Assembly (NCBI GenBank): GCA_964437595.1
Contig: CAYTHO010000013.1
Span: 22,948-86,947, forward strand
Source of the DNA: DSYU01 sp964437595
GTDB taxonomy: Bacteria; Chloroflexota; Anaerolineae; Anaerolineales; Anaerolineaceae
Direction of reading: 5' to 3'
DNA: 64,000 nt
Shown: positions 1 to 8,886 of the stretch, piece after piece
Layout: every line of letters begins with the position of its first letter
How positions within the stretch are numbered: the stretch's first letter is position 1
Notes under the pieces: generated by a model
The model's database searches: none
What the model was told of the DNA's origin: nothing
What the model saw: the letters and a program-made list of their open reading frames with translations, nothing else
Position numbers and translations under genes: made by a program

Positions 1-838
1 TCAGGATATAAACCCGGTTAAAGGCTTTCCAGTTTTTATCAAGAACAGAATATGGTATGGAAATATTCGGACCAACAAAGACATCCTGGGCGGTAAACCG
101 CTGCGTTTTATCATCATATCCATTCACCAACAGATAGTGACCCGCCCACCGGTCATCGTTGTACCAGTAGCTTTCGGCCATAATGAAGCCTTCTTCCACG
201 GTCACCGGGAAACCGGCAGCGATGAGCTTGCGCAGCATATCAATATCGCCCCCCACCCGGTACTGGACTTCAAAGCCGGGTACCTGAGTATTCACGTAGG
301 CGACCAATTCCTCCACATTAACATTCCGGTCTTCGCGCTTTGGTTTAATCAGCTCGGAGATGGTGTTCTGGTCTCCCTCCCAACCATAATAACGCAGGTG
401 CATGGCCAGCGTGGCCGGGCCGCAGTTATTCAACTCCTGTTTTTCATACGCAGGGCGGGGCAGCTCGGCTTTGTCCGGGATTGCGGTAGGGGTGAGGGTA
501 GGCGCAGGCGTGTTGGTAGGGACCGGGGTATCTTCGACTACGGGGGTGAACGTGGCGGTTGGCGGAACAGGCGAAGGGGTGCGTGTTGGCTGAACCGGCA
601 GCGGCACTGCATCGCCCTGGCCGGTACTGCCCACCGCGGTAGCGTCTACCGGGGTAGGCATAGGGCGAACGGGGTCAATGATTCCGCGGAGATATACCAG
701 CGCGAAATCAACGCGCCAGCTCACGCGGTCCCGTATACCAGGTATTTGATACAGCGCAACGGCCAGAATCACCAGCCCAACCAAAATTCCTAACAGAAAA
801 GCGAGGATTTTATCTCGCTGCGTAAGCTCATTTTGCAT
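1..838 (-). CDS. Membrane-anchored C39-like cysteine peptidase (partial, C-terminus outside window)
   Basis: The 279 visible residues show an N-terminal membrane anchor (about residues 12-31), a Thr/Pro-rich spacer (about 82-120) and a papain-like Peptidase_C39_2-type domain. The nucleophile is probably Cys139 in NNCGPATLAM. The catalytic His is His234 in WAGHYLLVNGYDD, with Asp242 or Asp243 nearby. It would act outside the membrane; the substrate is unknown. The frame is open at the window edge. The start at 838 is chosen because TAAAAT at 852-847 lies 9 bases upstream and there is no ribosome binding site, so the gene looks leaderless. It is divergent from miaB. A non-peptidase member of the fold is possible. 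Confidence 0.75.
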   Translation of the reverse strand, partial: MQNELTQRDKILAFLLGILVGLVILAVALYQIPGIRDRVSWRVDFALVYLRGIIDPVRPMPTPVDATAVGSTGQGDAVPLPVQPTRTPSPVPPTATFTPVVEDTPVPTNTPAPTLTPTAIPDKAELPRPAYEKQELNNCGPATLAMHLRYYGWEGDQNTISELIKPKREDRNVNVEELVAYVNTQVPGFEVQYRVGGDIDMLRKLIAAGFPVTVEEGFIMAESYWYNDDRWAGHYLLVNGYDDKTQRFTAQDVFVGPNISIPYSVLDKNWKAFNRVYIL

Positions 839-846
839 GAAAGGTA

Positions 847-852
847 TTTTAC
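847..852 (-). promoter_or_regulatory. -10 box of a leaderless gene (TAAAAT)
   Basis: On the minus strand TAAAAT ends 9 bases before the ATG at 838, and no Shine-Dalgarno sequence fits between. Transcription would begin at or within two bases of the start codon. Confidence 0.5.
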
Positions 853-929
853 CAGATTAAGAATAACCTATAGAGAGCGGGCGCAGAAAAGCGGACATTT
901 TCAGGTGGATTTACCGCCTGGATTCCTGT

Positions 930-935
930 TATAAT
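930..935 (+). promoter_or_regulatory. -10 box of leaderless miaB (TATAAT)
   Basis: A perfect TATAAT ends 9 bases before the ATG at 944. No convincing -35 box and no Shine-Dalgarno sequence are visible. Confidence 0.6.
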
Positions 936-943
936 TGGCGGCT

Positions 944-2260
944 ATGAAATACCATATCTGGACCGAAGGCTGTCAGATGAACGTGGCCGACTCACAGCGA
1001 GTCGCCTCGGCGTTGGAGCGCCTGGGGTATCACGGAACAACTGCTGCCGAAGAGGCCGACATTATTGTTATGAACACCTGCGTTGTCCGCCAGAGCGCGG
1101 AGAACAAGGCTTACGGGCGGTTAAACTCACTGCGTCCGTTGAAGGAAAAGAACCCCAACCTGGTGATCAACCTGATGGGCTGCCTGGTGGGCGTGCGCAG
1201 CACCGAGCACTTAAAGAAGCGCTTCCCTTTCGTAGATGTATTCTCCCCACCCTCTGACCCGTCGCCCCTGGTGGCCTACCTCAGCCAGCAGGAAGTGCGG
1301 GAAATGGAAGATGCCGCCACGCAGGAGCGATTCGCGCTGATGGACAGCGAGCTGGTTTTACCTGCCGAAGAACGCGGACAGCTGGTTTCAGGATTTATCC
1401 CGGTAGTGTACGGCTGCTCGCATGCCTGCACGTACTGCATAATCCCTTACCGGCGCGGGGTAGAACGCAGCCGCCCACCGGAGGAAATTCTGAGCGAGGC
1501 GCGGGCGATGACGGCCCAGGGGGTGAAAGAGATCACCCTGTTAGGACAGATCGTCGATCGTTACGGCAAGGACGAGTCAGAATTCCCCACCCTGGCCGGG
1601 ATGCTGGCACGGCTGCACGCTATCGATGGATTGGAACGCATCCGCTTTTTGACCTCCCACCCCAATTGGATGACTGACGAACTGCTGGACGCGGTTGCCG
1701 GGCTGCCCAAGGTTTGCTCGCACATCGAAGTGCCGGTGCAGGCCGGAGATGATGAGGTGCTGGCGAACATGCACCGCGGATATACCACGGACCAGTACCG
1801 GCGCCTGGTGGAGCGGATTCGAGCGCGGATCCCGAACGTTTCCATCGCCACTGATATTATCGTTGGCTTTCCCGGTGAAAGTGAGACGCAGTTCATGCAC
1901 ACCTATGAACTGCTGGAAGAGTTAAAGCTGGATGTGACCCATTTGGCCCGTTATTCCGTTCGCCCCGGCACGGTCGCTGCCCGCCGCATGCCCAATGATG
2001 TCAGCGAGGAGGAAAAAATGCGCCGCTTCCGCCTGCTGGAAACGCAGCAGGAGAGGATTGTCAGCGAAATTAACGCGCGATATCTTGACCAGACTCACGA
2101 GGTCTTATTTGAGGAGAAGGTGAAACAGCGCTGGAAGGGCCGCACGCGCACCAACAAACTGGTATTCGTTGAAACCGAAGAAGATTTGCGCGGTAAAATC
2201 CTCCCTGTTAAATTGATCTGGACGGGTCCCTGGTCCATGATCGGTGAAATTGCGTCCTGA
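944..2260 (+). CDS. miaB: tRNA-2-methylthio-N6-dimethylallyladenosine synthase MiaB
   Basis: Radical-SAM methylthiotransferase that adds the 2-methylthio group to i6A37 of tRNAs reading UNN codons. The N-terminal UPF0004 domain carries the three auxiliary-cluster cysteines Cys10 (TEGCQMN), Cys46 (NTC) and Cys80 (MGC). The radical-SAM CxxxCxxC is Cys158-Cys162-Cys165 in YGCSHACTYC. A TRAM-like RNA-binding region fills roughly the last 65 residues. At 438 residues it has the family length. An in-frame TTG lies 9 bases upstream, but ATG 944 gives the normal family N-terminus. MiaB fits better than RimO or MtaB because of the GCQMN start. Confidence 0.9.
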   Translation: MKYHIWTEGCQMNVADSQRVASALERLGYHGTTAAEEADIIVMNTCVVRQSAENKAYGRLNSLRPLKEKNPNLVINLMGCLVGVRSTEHLKKRFPFVDVFSPPSDPSPLVAYLSQQEVREMEDAATQERFALMDSELVLPAEERGQLVSGFIPVVYGCSHACTYCIIPYRRGVERSRPPEEILSEARAMTAQGVKEITLLGQIVDRYGKDESEFPTLAGMLARLHAIDGLERIRFLTSHPNWMTDELLDAVAGLPKVCSHIEVPVQAGDDEVLANMHRGYTTDQYRRLVERIRARIPNVSIATDIIVGFPGESETQFMHTYELLEELKLDVTHLARYSVRPGTVAARRMPNDVSEEEKMRRFRLLETQQERIVSEINARYLDQTHEVLFEEKVKQRWKGRTRTNKLVFVETEEDLRGKILPVKLIWTGPWSMIGEIAS

Positions 2261-2319
2261 AGCATCGCAGATAGTAATTTTGGGGTGGGGGTTATCCCCA
2301 AGCAAAACCTGATATTCCA

Positions 2320-2325
2320 TATAAT
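2320..2325 (+). promoter_or_regulatory. -10 box of leaderless M23 peptidase gene (TATAAT)
   Basis: A perfect TATAAT ends 7 bases before ATG 2332, so the predicted transcription start coincides with the A of the start codon. Confidence 0.6.
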
Positions 2326-2331
2326 ACACGC

Positions 2332-3078
2332 ATGGTTCGCATCGTCCGATTCTTATTGTGGATTCTCATCATCGCCATTGTGATTGCCGGGCTAGCTGCC
2401 TGGCTGTCGCCTGATATTGAAACGTCGACCGGAGTGCGCTCCTTAAAGCGGGATCAAATGCTGAACGAATGGTTCGACAGCCCGGCAGATCACGCTGATT
2501 GGAACGTCCAGGCGGGGGTAATCTGCGGGCAAGCTCCGTTTCAAATGCCGACCAGTGGCTATATTGGTTATCTTTGGGATGATTCCTTTCGCGTTGGGCA
2601 CCGCCATTCCGGCCTTGACATTTTCGGCGGCGGGCAGCCAGGCGACACCCCGATTTACGCCGCCAGTGATGGAACACTGACCCGCCTGCCGGAGTGGATC
2701 TCCAGCCTGATCCTGTACGTTCCAGATGATCCCATCCAGCCAGGGCAACCCATCTGGTTGTACTATACGCATATGGCTGACGCGGATGGCAACTCCTTGA
2801 TTGACAGCGCGTTTCCGCCTGGGACGAGCGATGTGCCGGTAAAGGCCGGCACCCTGCTGGGATACCAGGGCAATTATTCGGGGACGCCGGGTGCGCCCAC
2901 CGGCGTGCACCTGCATTTTTCGATTGTGCTGGATGACGGGCAGGGGAATTTCCGGAACGAGCTGGATATTCGAAACACGCTGGACCCTTCCCCCTACCTG
3001 GGCATCAACCTGAACGCGCACACCAACAGCGGCGAAGTGCCAGTATGCCCGGATGAAATGGATGGTATGCAGCCATGA
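2332..3078 (+). CDS. Membrane-anchored M23 family metallopeptidase (LytM/NlpD type)
   Basis: A 248-residue protein with an uncleaved signal anchor (about residues 5-24) and an extracytoplasmic M23 domain. Zinc ligands are visible as His92 and Asp96 (HRHSGLDIFG) and His196 of the HLH motif (GVHLHFSIV), with His148 of YTH as the extra catalytic histidine. These are the residues of active cell-wall endopeptidases, so it probably cuts peptidoglycan cross-bridges or stem peptides, although no LysM or SH3 targeting domain is present. The next gene starts 4 bases inside its end (ATGA overlap), which indicates translational coupling. Confidence 0.85.
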   Translation: MVRIVRFLLWILIIAIVIAGLAAWLSPDIETSTGVRSLKRDQMLNEWFDSPADHADWNVQAGVICGQAPFQMPTSGYIGYLWDDSFRVGHRHSGLDIFGGGQPGDTPIYAASDGTLTRLPEWISSLILYVPDDPIQPGQPIWLYYTHMADADGNSLIDSAFPPGTSDVPVKAGTLLGYQGNYSGTPGAPTGVHLHFSIVLDDGQGNFRNELDIRNTLDPSPYLGINLNAHTNSGEVPVCPDEMDGMQP

Positions 3079-3839
3079 CTGGTGGAATCTTGCAAGATAA
3101 AATCGTCTTGATCACCGGCGCCGGGCGCAGACCAGCGCCCGACCTGGCCATGGCGCTGGCTGAGCAGGGGGCCGTGATTGCCGCAAACGATCTCTCGCCA
3201 GTCCTGCTGGATCCGCTGGTCGGGGAAGTAAGCCGCAAGGGCGGGCAAGTTCGCGCGTACGTGGCCGATGCGACCCGGGGCATGCCCTTACGAGCGATGC
3301 TGGATGAAATATTGGAAGATTGGGGCCGCATCGACATATTGATTAACAACCCGCGCATCCAGCCCCATACACCACTGCTGGACATGGATGAATGGGACTG
3401 GCAGCGCACCATCGAGATGAATCTCAACGGTCCTTTCCTGATCACCCAACTGGTGGCGCGGCTGATGAAGGAACAGGGCCAGGGAACCATTCTTCATATC
3501 GTGGATACCAACCGCGCGGTGCTTGAACGGGCAGGCCTGGCAGCATATACTGCCAGCCAACAGGGACTGCTGGCCCTGTCGCAGGCAGCGGCGCGAGAAT
3601 TAATCGCGTATAATATTCATGTACATACGCTCTGCCCGGACGAAACGCTTTTATACAATGAACTGCGCATGGACGAAGCGCAAACGCCTCCCGCATCTCT
3701 CTACGCCAGCATGACCAGCAGGGAAATTACCGGGCTGGCGGTGTATCTCTGCAGTCCCCAGGCCGCTCACCTGCCCGGGCAAATGTTTTGGATTGGCCAG
3801 GCGCCGCAGCCAGGCACAGGCCTGGAGGAGAAAATATGA
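3075..3839 (+). CDS. SDR-family protein lacking the catalytic Ser and Lys
   Basis: A 254-residue Rossmann protein of the short-chain dehydrogenase/reductase family. The fold is recognisable from TGAGR near the N-terminus, LINNPR (the NNAG position, about 89-94), the conserved MNLNGPF stretch and Tyr158. The usual active site is broken. The Ser before the catalytic Tyr is replaced (HIVDT, Asp144), YxxxK reads YTASQ so Lys becomes Gln162, and the TGxxxGxG loop is altered. It may bind a nucleotide without performing standard hydride transfer. Both ends overlap neighbours by 4 bases, so it is co-translated with the M23 peptidase and the acetyltransferase. Confidence 0.8.
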   Translation: MTGGILQDKIVLITGAGRRPAPDLAMALAEQGAVIAANDLSPVLLDPLVGEVSRKGGQVRAYVADATRGMPLRAMLDEILEDWGRIDILINNPRIQPHTPLLDMDEWDWQRTIEMNLNGPFLITQLVARLMKEQGQGTILHIVDTNRAVLERAGLAAYTASQQGLLALSQAAARELIAYNIHVHTLCPDETLLYNELRMDEAQTPPASLYASMTSREITGLAVYLCSPQAAHLPGQMFWIGQAPQPGTGLEEKI

Positions 3840-4666
3840 TCTCATTCCGCGAATTCATACAGGCGTTTCGCGAAGTTGGGTTAAACCCGGGCCAACCCGT
3901 CATTGTGCATGCCTCTTTATCCGCGGTTGGAGAAATCCGCGGCGGCGCGGAAAGCGTATTGGGCGCGCTGTTGAGCATAACAAAAGGGGTGATGGCGCCC
4001 ACGTTTACCTATAAGACGATGATCACCCCGGAGGTCGGCCCAGAGAATAACGCCATCACATACGGGTCGGGAAAAGATCTGAACCGCATGGCTGAGTTTT
4101 TCCTGCCAGATATGCCCGCCGACCCGCTGATGGGAGCGCTGCCCGAAGCAATCCGCACGCATGCGGGCGCGCAACGTTCCAGCCATCCGATCCTGTCTTT
4201 CAGCGGAATCAACGTAGACGAGGCAATAGACGCGCAAACGATCGAAGAGCCGCTGGCGCCGGTGAGCATCCTTGCGCAGCAGAACGGCATCGTCCTGCTG
4301 ATCGGGGTGAACCATACGGTGAACACCAGCATCCATTACGCCGAGCGGCTGGCGGGGCGAAAACAATTTACGCGCTGGGCGCTGACTCCGCAGGGCGTGC
4401 GCGAATGCCCCAGGTTCAGCGGCTGCTCCGATGGCTTCGAAGAAGCCGCGGCGTACCTGGAACCGTTTACCCGGACGACAACCGTCGGTAATGCAAGTAT
4501 GCGCGCCGTGCAGCTCGTCCCTATGATCCAGACCCTGGTTGATCTCATTGAAAAACAGCCGCTGGCCCTTTTATGCGGCAAGAATGATGAACGATGCGAA
4601 AGCATCCGGCGTGAATTGCAAGCGCCGCTGGCGCTCGAGATGGAAGAGACGCCTGGAGAATCGTAA
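3836..4666 (+). CDS. AAC(3)-family (Antibiotic_NAT) N-acetyltransferase
   Basis: 276 residues of the aminoglycoside 3-N-acetyltransferase/YokD family, which moves acetyl from acetyl-CoA to an amine. Family marks are the N-terminal VIVHASLSAVG stretch, the APTFTY segment and the catalytic-His block RSSHPILSF. The ATG at 3836 is preferred over an in-frame start 48 bases upstream because GGAGGAG-like sequence sits just before it and the ATG overlaps the SDR stop. Many chromosomal members are not resistance enzymes, so the true substrate cannot be read from the sequence. The operon position gives no clear clue. Confidence 0.8.
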   Translation: MISFREFIQAFREVGLNPGQPVIVHASLSAVGEIRGGAESVLGALLSITKGVMAPTFTYKTMITPEVGPENNAITYGSGKDLNRMAEFFLPDMPADPLMGALPEAIRTHAGAQRSSHPILSFSGINVDEAIDAQTIEEPLAPVSILAQQNGIVLLIGVNHTVNTSIHYAERLAGRKQFTRWALTPQGVRECPRFSGCSDGFEEAAAYLEPFTRTTTVGNASMRAVQLVPMIQTLVDLIEKQPLALLCGKNDERCESIRRELQAPLALEMEETPGES

Positions 4667-4672
4667 ACCAAA

Positions 4673-6262
4673 ATGTCCGATTACACACGCACTTCCCTTG
4701 AACTTCTGTACAACGTCAGCCGAGAATTAACTTCCGCGCTGGATCTGCATACGGTACTGACCCGCGTATTGTCTCTCTCCACGACCACCGTACAGGCGGA
4801 ACGAGGAAGCGTGATTGTGATCGATGACCATGGCAATCCGGTCGACGGGGCGATTATCCTCAAGGGCCAACTGCTGCCGCACACACAAGAAAGCCTGGTG
4901 GCTACCCTTGGGCACGGGCTGGCGGGCTGGGTGGTGCGCAACCAGCAGGCGGCCCTGATTGCCGATACCAGCCAGGATAAGCGCTGGCTGCGGCGCCCGG
5001 ATGATACCATTGCGCGCACCGGGCCAAAGTCGGCCATTTGCGTGCCCATTCAGATCCGGGATGAGAGGGTGGGGGTGCTGACCCTGGTACACGCGGTGCC
5101 TAATTTTTTCGGCGAAGATCACCTGGCGCTGCTCCAGGCAATTGCCGACCAGGCAGGGATCGCCGTACACAACGCGCGGCTGTATGAATCGTTGCAGGCG
5201 ACTAACCGGCGCTACCACGAGCTCTTCGAAGACAGCATCGATCCGATCATCGTCACCAACCTGGAAGGGAAGATCCAGGAAATTAACCGGCAGGTGGTGC
5301 AGGTGAGCGGTCACACGCGCGAAGAGCTGCAGGGCGAATTAATCTGGGACCTGCAGACCGTTGGTCCTTTATGGCTTGCGGAGCATATGGACTCCATTCA
5401 GGCAGGGGAAACCGTTAGCTGCGAAGCTGCGTTTCAACCGCGCAACCTGGCCCCACTTCCCGTGGAAGTTTACGTGCACAAAATAAGTTTTGGCGGGGAG
5501 GAGCTGCTGCAGTGGATCATCCGCGATATCAGCGAGCGCAAGCAACTGGATACCCTGCGCGATGATCTGAGCGCAATGATTTACCATGACCTGCGCTCCC
5601 CGCTGGCAAATATCGTTTCCAGCCTGGATATGCTGCGCACGCTGATCCCCGAAGATGGTGATAACAACATCATGCCGCAAGTTCTGGCGATCGCTATTCG
5701 TTCATCGGATCGCATGCAGCGCCTGATTAATTCTCTGCTGGATATCAATCGCCTGGAAGCCGGGCAGACCATCACCAGCCGCGCTGCGGCTGAAGTGACG
5801 CCGCTCGTACTCGAATCGCTGGATGCCGTACAGCCCGTTACCAGCACCAAGCGGCAAAAAGTGACGCTGGAATTGGAAACCGGGCTGCCCATGATCCTTG
5901 CAGACGAGGACATGATCCGGCGAGTGGTGATCAACCTGCTTGAAAACGCGGCCAAATTTACCCCTGCCGAAGGTAAGATTACCATTGGCGCGAAAGCAGA
6001 AGGAGACTGGATTAAGATTTGGGTACGGGACACCGGTCCAGGCATCCCCGAAGATATGCACAGCATCATTTTTAATAAATTTACCCGCGCCCTAGGCGAC
6101 AGGCAGCATGCCTCCGAACCGACTCCCAAAGGACTGGGATTAGGGCTGGCCTTTTGCAAACTGGCTGTCCAGGCGCACGGCGGTAAAATTGGCTTAGAAA
6201 GTGAGCCGGGGTCCGGAAGCTGCTTTTATTTTACCGTCCCGGCTGATACACCCTCCGATTGA
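4673..6262 (+). CDS. Soluble GAF-PAS hybrid sensor histidine kinase
   Basis: 529 residues without membrane segments. A GAF domain covers about 15-165, followed by a PAS domain (about 175-290, with NLEGKIQEIN typical of PAS). Then come HisKA with the phospho-accepting His in IYHDLRSPLAN and an HATPase_c domain with N-box NLLENAAKFTP, G1 DTGPGIP and G2 GLGLGLAF. It probably senses a cytoplasmic small molecule or redox state. No response regulator is adjacent, so it is an orphan kinase. It starts 6 bases after the acetyltransferase stop and is probably part of the same transcript. Confidence 0.88.
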   Translation: MSDYTRTSLELLYNVSRELTSALDLHTVLTRVLSLSTTTVQAERGSVIVIDDHGNPVDGAIILKGQLLPHTQESLVATLGHGLAGWVVRNQQAALIADTSQDKRWLRRPDDTIARTGPKSAICVPIQIRDERVGVLTLVHAVPNFFGEDHLALLQAIADQAGIAVHNARLYESLQATNRRYHELFEDSIDPIIVTNLEGKIQEINRQVVQVSGHTREELQGELIWDLQTVGPLWLAEHMDSIQAGETVSCEAAFQPRNLAPLPVEVYVHKISFGGEELLQWIIRDISERKQLDTLRDDLSAMIYHDLRSPLANIVSSLDMLRTLIPEDGDNNIMPQVLAIAIRSSDRMQRLINSLLDINRLEAGQTITSRAAAEVTPLVLESLDAVQPVTSTKRQKVTLELETGLPMILADEDMIRRVVINLLENAAKFTPAEGKITIGAKAEGDWIKIWVRDTGPGIPEDMHSIIFNKFTRALGDRQHASEPTPKGLGLGLAFCKLAVQAHGGKIGLESEPGSGSCFYFTVPADTPSD

Positions 6263-6271
6263 AAGGTTTTT

Positions 6272-7129
6272 ATGCAGGAACTTGCCCATCATGTTTATAT
6301 TGAAACCAGTTACGCTGGTGTCACCCTGGGCGCCATCAATTGGGCGCATGGCCTTGTCTTACTCGATGCTCCTTTTCGGGCGGAGGATGCCCGTTCCTGG
6401 CGATCCGCGCTGCTCAACCTGGGCGGCGGCGTTGACCGCCTGCTGGTGAATCTGGACGCACATTTCGACCGCACCCTGGGCGTGCGGGCAATGGACTGCA
6501 CGGTTGTCGGTCATGAAAAAATGGCGGAGATTTTCCGCAACCGGCCCGTTTCCTTCAAAACACAGGGAAATGAAACCGGCGCGGAATGGGAGCTGTACAA
6601 CGGCCTGGGCAGCATCCGCTGGGTTCCACCGGAGATCACCTTCAACGAGCGGTTGATGATTCATTGGGACGAACAGCCGCTCTCGCTAGAATCACACCCT
6701 GGGCCGTCGACTGGCGCCATTTGGGCAGTGCTGCCGGTACAGCGCATTGCCTTTGTCGGCGATGCACTGGTGCCCGACCAGCCGCCGTTCCTCGCCTCAG
6801 CGAATTTACCGGTGTGGATCGATGCTCTCAAGCCGCTGCTCACCCCTGCTTACCAGGAATACCTGCTGATCAGCGGGCGCAACGGACCGGTGGCCCACCA
6901 GCAGGTGCGGCGGCAGATCGGTTACCTCGAAAAGATCCACCAGATGCTGGAAAAGCTGGCCGAGCAAAAAGCCCCGGCCAGCGAGACCGAGCAGATGGTT
7001 CCGGCATTGTTGAAAGAGTTCGATATCGCACCAGAGCGCGAAGCACAATACCGGCAGCGGCTGCATCATGGGCTGCGCCATTACTATATCCGGCACTACC
7101 AACCTACCGAAGAAGAAATCGCCGAGTAA
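6272..7129 (+). CDS. Metallo-beta-lactamase-fold protein with degenerate metal site
   Basis: 285 residues that follow the metallo-beta-lactamase layout, but the hallmark HxHxDH reads D62-A-H64-F-D66-R67, so two histidines are lost. A downstream His (ESHPGPSTG) and Asp (FVGDAL) remain. The last conserved His is replaced in SGRNGPV. It could bind one metal or none. The C-terminal 80 residues are helical and charged. The family of origin is clear by pattern but the activity is not predictable. It lies between the histidine kinase (9 bases) and asparaginase (1 base) on one strand. Confidence 0.65.
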   Translation: MQELAHHVYIETSYAGVTLGAINWAHGLVLLDAPFRAEDARSWRSALLNLGGGVDRLLVNLDAHFDRTLGVRAMDCTVVGHEKMAEIFRNRPVSFKTQGNETGAEWELYNGLGSIRWVPPEITFNERLMIHWDEQPLSLESHPGPSTGAIWAVLPVQRIAFVGDALVPDQPPFLASANLPVWIDALKPLLTPAYQEYLLISGRNGPVAHQQVRRQIGYLEKIHQMLEKLAEQKAPASETEQMVPALLKEFDIAPEREAQYRQRLHHGLRHYYIRHYQPTEEEIAE

Positions 7130-7130
7130 A

Positions 7131-8186
7131 ATGATGCCTTCTTTTCCTTTTTCTCCCCTTGTTGAACTGACTCGCGGGCCGCTGGTCGAATCGATCCATT
7201 TTGGGGCGCTGGCCATTGTGGACGCCAGCGGGCAGTTATTTGCCAGCGTTGGCGACCCGCGCCTGGTGGCCAACCTGCGCTCTTCAGCGAAACCCTTCCA
7301 GGCCCTGCCGCTGATTGAAAACGGCGGCGGCGAGCAATTTGGGTTCACTGACCGCGAGGTTGCGATTATGTGCGCCTCGCATTCCGGGACGGATGCGCAC
7401 GTGGCGGTGCTGCAGTCCGCGCAGGCGAAGATTGGCGTGCATGAAAGCGATTTGCAGTGCGGCGTGCACAACCCCGGCGATGAGGAAACCGCGCGGAATC
7501 TGCTGCTGCGCGGCGAGCAGCCCACCCCGTACCGGCACAACTGCTCCGGGAAGCACACTGGCATGCTGGCGCAGTGCGTACTCAATCACGAACCCACTGG
7601 GGATTACCTCGACAGTGATCACCCCATCCAGCAGACCATCCTGCGCACCTTCGCGGAGATGACGGACATGGACGTTCAGGATGTGCTGGTGGGGATTGAC
7701 GGCTGCTCCGCGCCAACCTTCGCAGTGCCGCTGTTCAATGCCGCGCTGGGCTATGCCCGGCTGTGCGACCCGAGCCGCATGCCGGATGCGCGCGCGCGGG
7801 CGCTGCGGCGCATCTTCAGCGCGATGACGTCCAACCCGGATATGATCGCCGGCCCGCAGCGCTTCGACACGCTGTTGATGGAAACTGGCGGCGGTAAGAT
7901 TGTTGCGAAGGGCGGCGCGGAAGGGTACCAGGCCTTCGGGCTGGCGCCCAATGCGCTGGGGCCTGGCTCGCCTGCCCTGGGTGTGGCATACAAAGTAATC
8001 GACGGCGATACGGATGGCCGGGCCCGTCCGGTAATTGCTATGACCGTTCTACGCCAGCTCGGCGCGCTTGACGCGGCGCAGTTGGAAGCGCTCAAGCGCT
8101 ATGATGCGCGCCCGATTTTCAACTGGCGGCGACTGGAAGTGGGCGTGATCCGCCCGGCATTTACCCTGGAGAAAGCGACCGCATAG
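7131..8186 (+). CDS. L-asparaginase II family protein (AnsA/Asparaginase_II, PF06089 type)
   Basis: About 351 residues matching the thermolabile asparaginase family known from Rhizobium etli, which is unrelated to the classical E. coli enzymes. Visible family blocks are LRSSAKPFQALPL, CASHSGTDAHV, NCSGKHTGMLA and the METGGGKIVAKGGAEG stretch. It would hydrolyse asparagine to aspartate and ammonia in the cytoplasm. Two tandem ATGs (7131, 7134) can serve as the start; the first lies one base after the upstream stop, so translation is probably coupled. Endonuclease III follows after one base. Confidence 0.85.
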   Translation: MMPSFPFSPLVELTRGPLVESIHFGALAIVDASGQLFASVGDPRLVANLRSSAKPFQALPLIENGGGEQFGFTDREVAIMCASHSGTDAHVAVLQSAQAKIGVHESDLQCGVHNPGDEETARNLLLRGEQPTPYRHNCSGKHTGMLAQCVLNHEPTGDYLDSDHPIQQTILRTFAEMTDMDVQDVLVGIDGCSAPTFAVPLFNAALGYARLCDPSRMPDARARALRRIFSAMTSNPDMIAGPQRFDTLLMETGGGKIVAKGGAEGYQAFGLAPNALGPGSPALGVAYKVIDGDTDGRARPVIAMTVLRQLGALDAAQLEALKRYDARPIFNWRRLEVGVIRPAFTLEKATA

Positions 8187-8187
8187 C

Positions 8188-8880
8188 ATGGAAGCACAGC
8201 CCGCCCTCCCAATGCAAGCGCTGCAAGAGAAGGCGCAGGCCGTTTACCGGAACCTTTCCGCGGCCTTTGGCCTGCCCGCCTGGGATAACCCCACCCCGCC
8301 GCTGGATGAGCTGATTAATACGATCCTCTCGCAGAACACCAACGACCGCAACCGCGATGTGGCTTACAACAACCTGCGGGCCCGCTTTGCCACCTGGGAA
8401 ATGGTACTCGATGCGGACCCCGCAATGGTGATTGAAGCCATCCGCCCGGCGGGGCTGGCGAACCAGAAAGGCCCGCGCATTCAAACGGTGCTGCGCCAGA
8501 TCACCGCGGAGCGCGGGTCGCTCGACCTGGATTTTCTAAACGGCCTGCCACCGGAAGAGGCCTTTGCCTGGCTGACGCAGTTCAAGGGCGTGGGGCCTAA
8601 AACCGCATCGATCGTGCTGCAGTTTTCGCTGTCCAAGCCAGCTTTCCCGGTCGATACGCACGTGTACCGCGTCAGCGGGCGGATTGGCCTGCGCCCAGAG
8701 CGGATGAGCGTGGAGCAGGCGCACGTATTCCTGGCGCAGTTGTTTACCCCCGACCAGTACGGGCCGGGACACCTCAACCTGATCCGGCTGGGCCGCCAGA
8801 TTTGCCACGCGCGCAAGCCGGAATGCCCGGTCTGCCCGGTGCGCGCGCTGTGCGACTATTACCAACAAAACGCAGGTTAA
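8188..8880 (+). CDS. nth: Endonuclease III-like DNA glycosylase/AP lyase
   Basis: A 230-residue HhH-GPD base-excision-repair protein. The helix-hairpin-helix FKGVGPKTAS contains Lys138 at the lyase position, and Asp156 in PVDTHVYR is the catalytic aspartate. Both are present, so a bifunctional Nth-type enzyme is expected. The C-terminus has the 4Fe-4S motif Cys206-x6-Cys213-x2-Cys216-x5-Cys222. The N-terminus is about 15 residues longer than E. coli Nth. It is the last gene of the run and converges on the GNAT gene, whose end is 6 bases away. Confidence 0.85.
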   Translation: MEAQPALPMQALQEKAQAVYRNLSAAFGLPAWDNPTPPLDELINTILSQNTNDRNRDVAYNNLRARFATWEMVLDADPAMVIEAIRPAGLANQKGPRIQTVLRQITAERGSLDLDFLNGLPPEEAFAWLTQFKGVGPKTASIVLQFSLSKPAFPVDTHVYRVSGRIGLRPERMSVEQAHVFLAQLFTPDQYGPGHLNLIRLGRQICHARKPECPVCPVRALCDYYQQNAG

Positions 8881-8886
8881 AGCACC

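Noticed and set aside
137..793. Open frame on the plus strand opposite the C39-like peptidase
   Set aside because: The minus strand carries a coherent membrane anchor, linker and catalytic Cys/His motifs. The plus frame is low-complexity.
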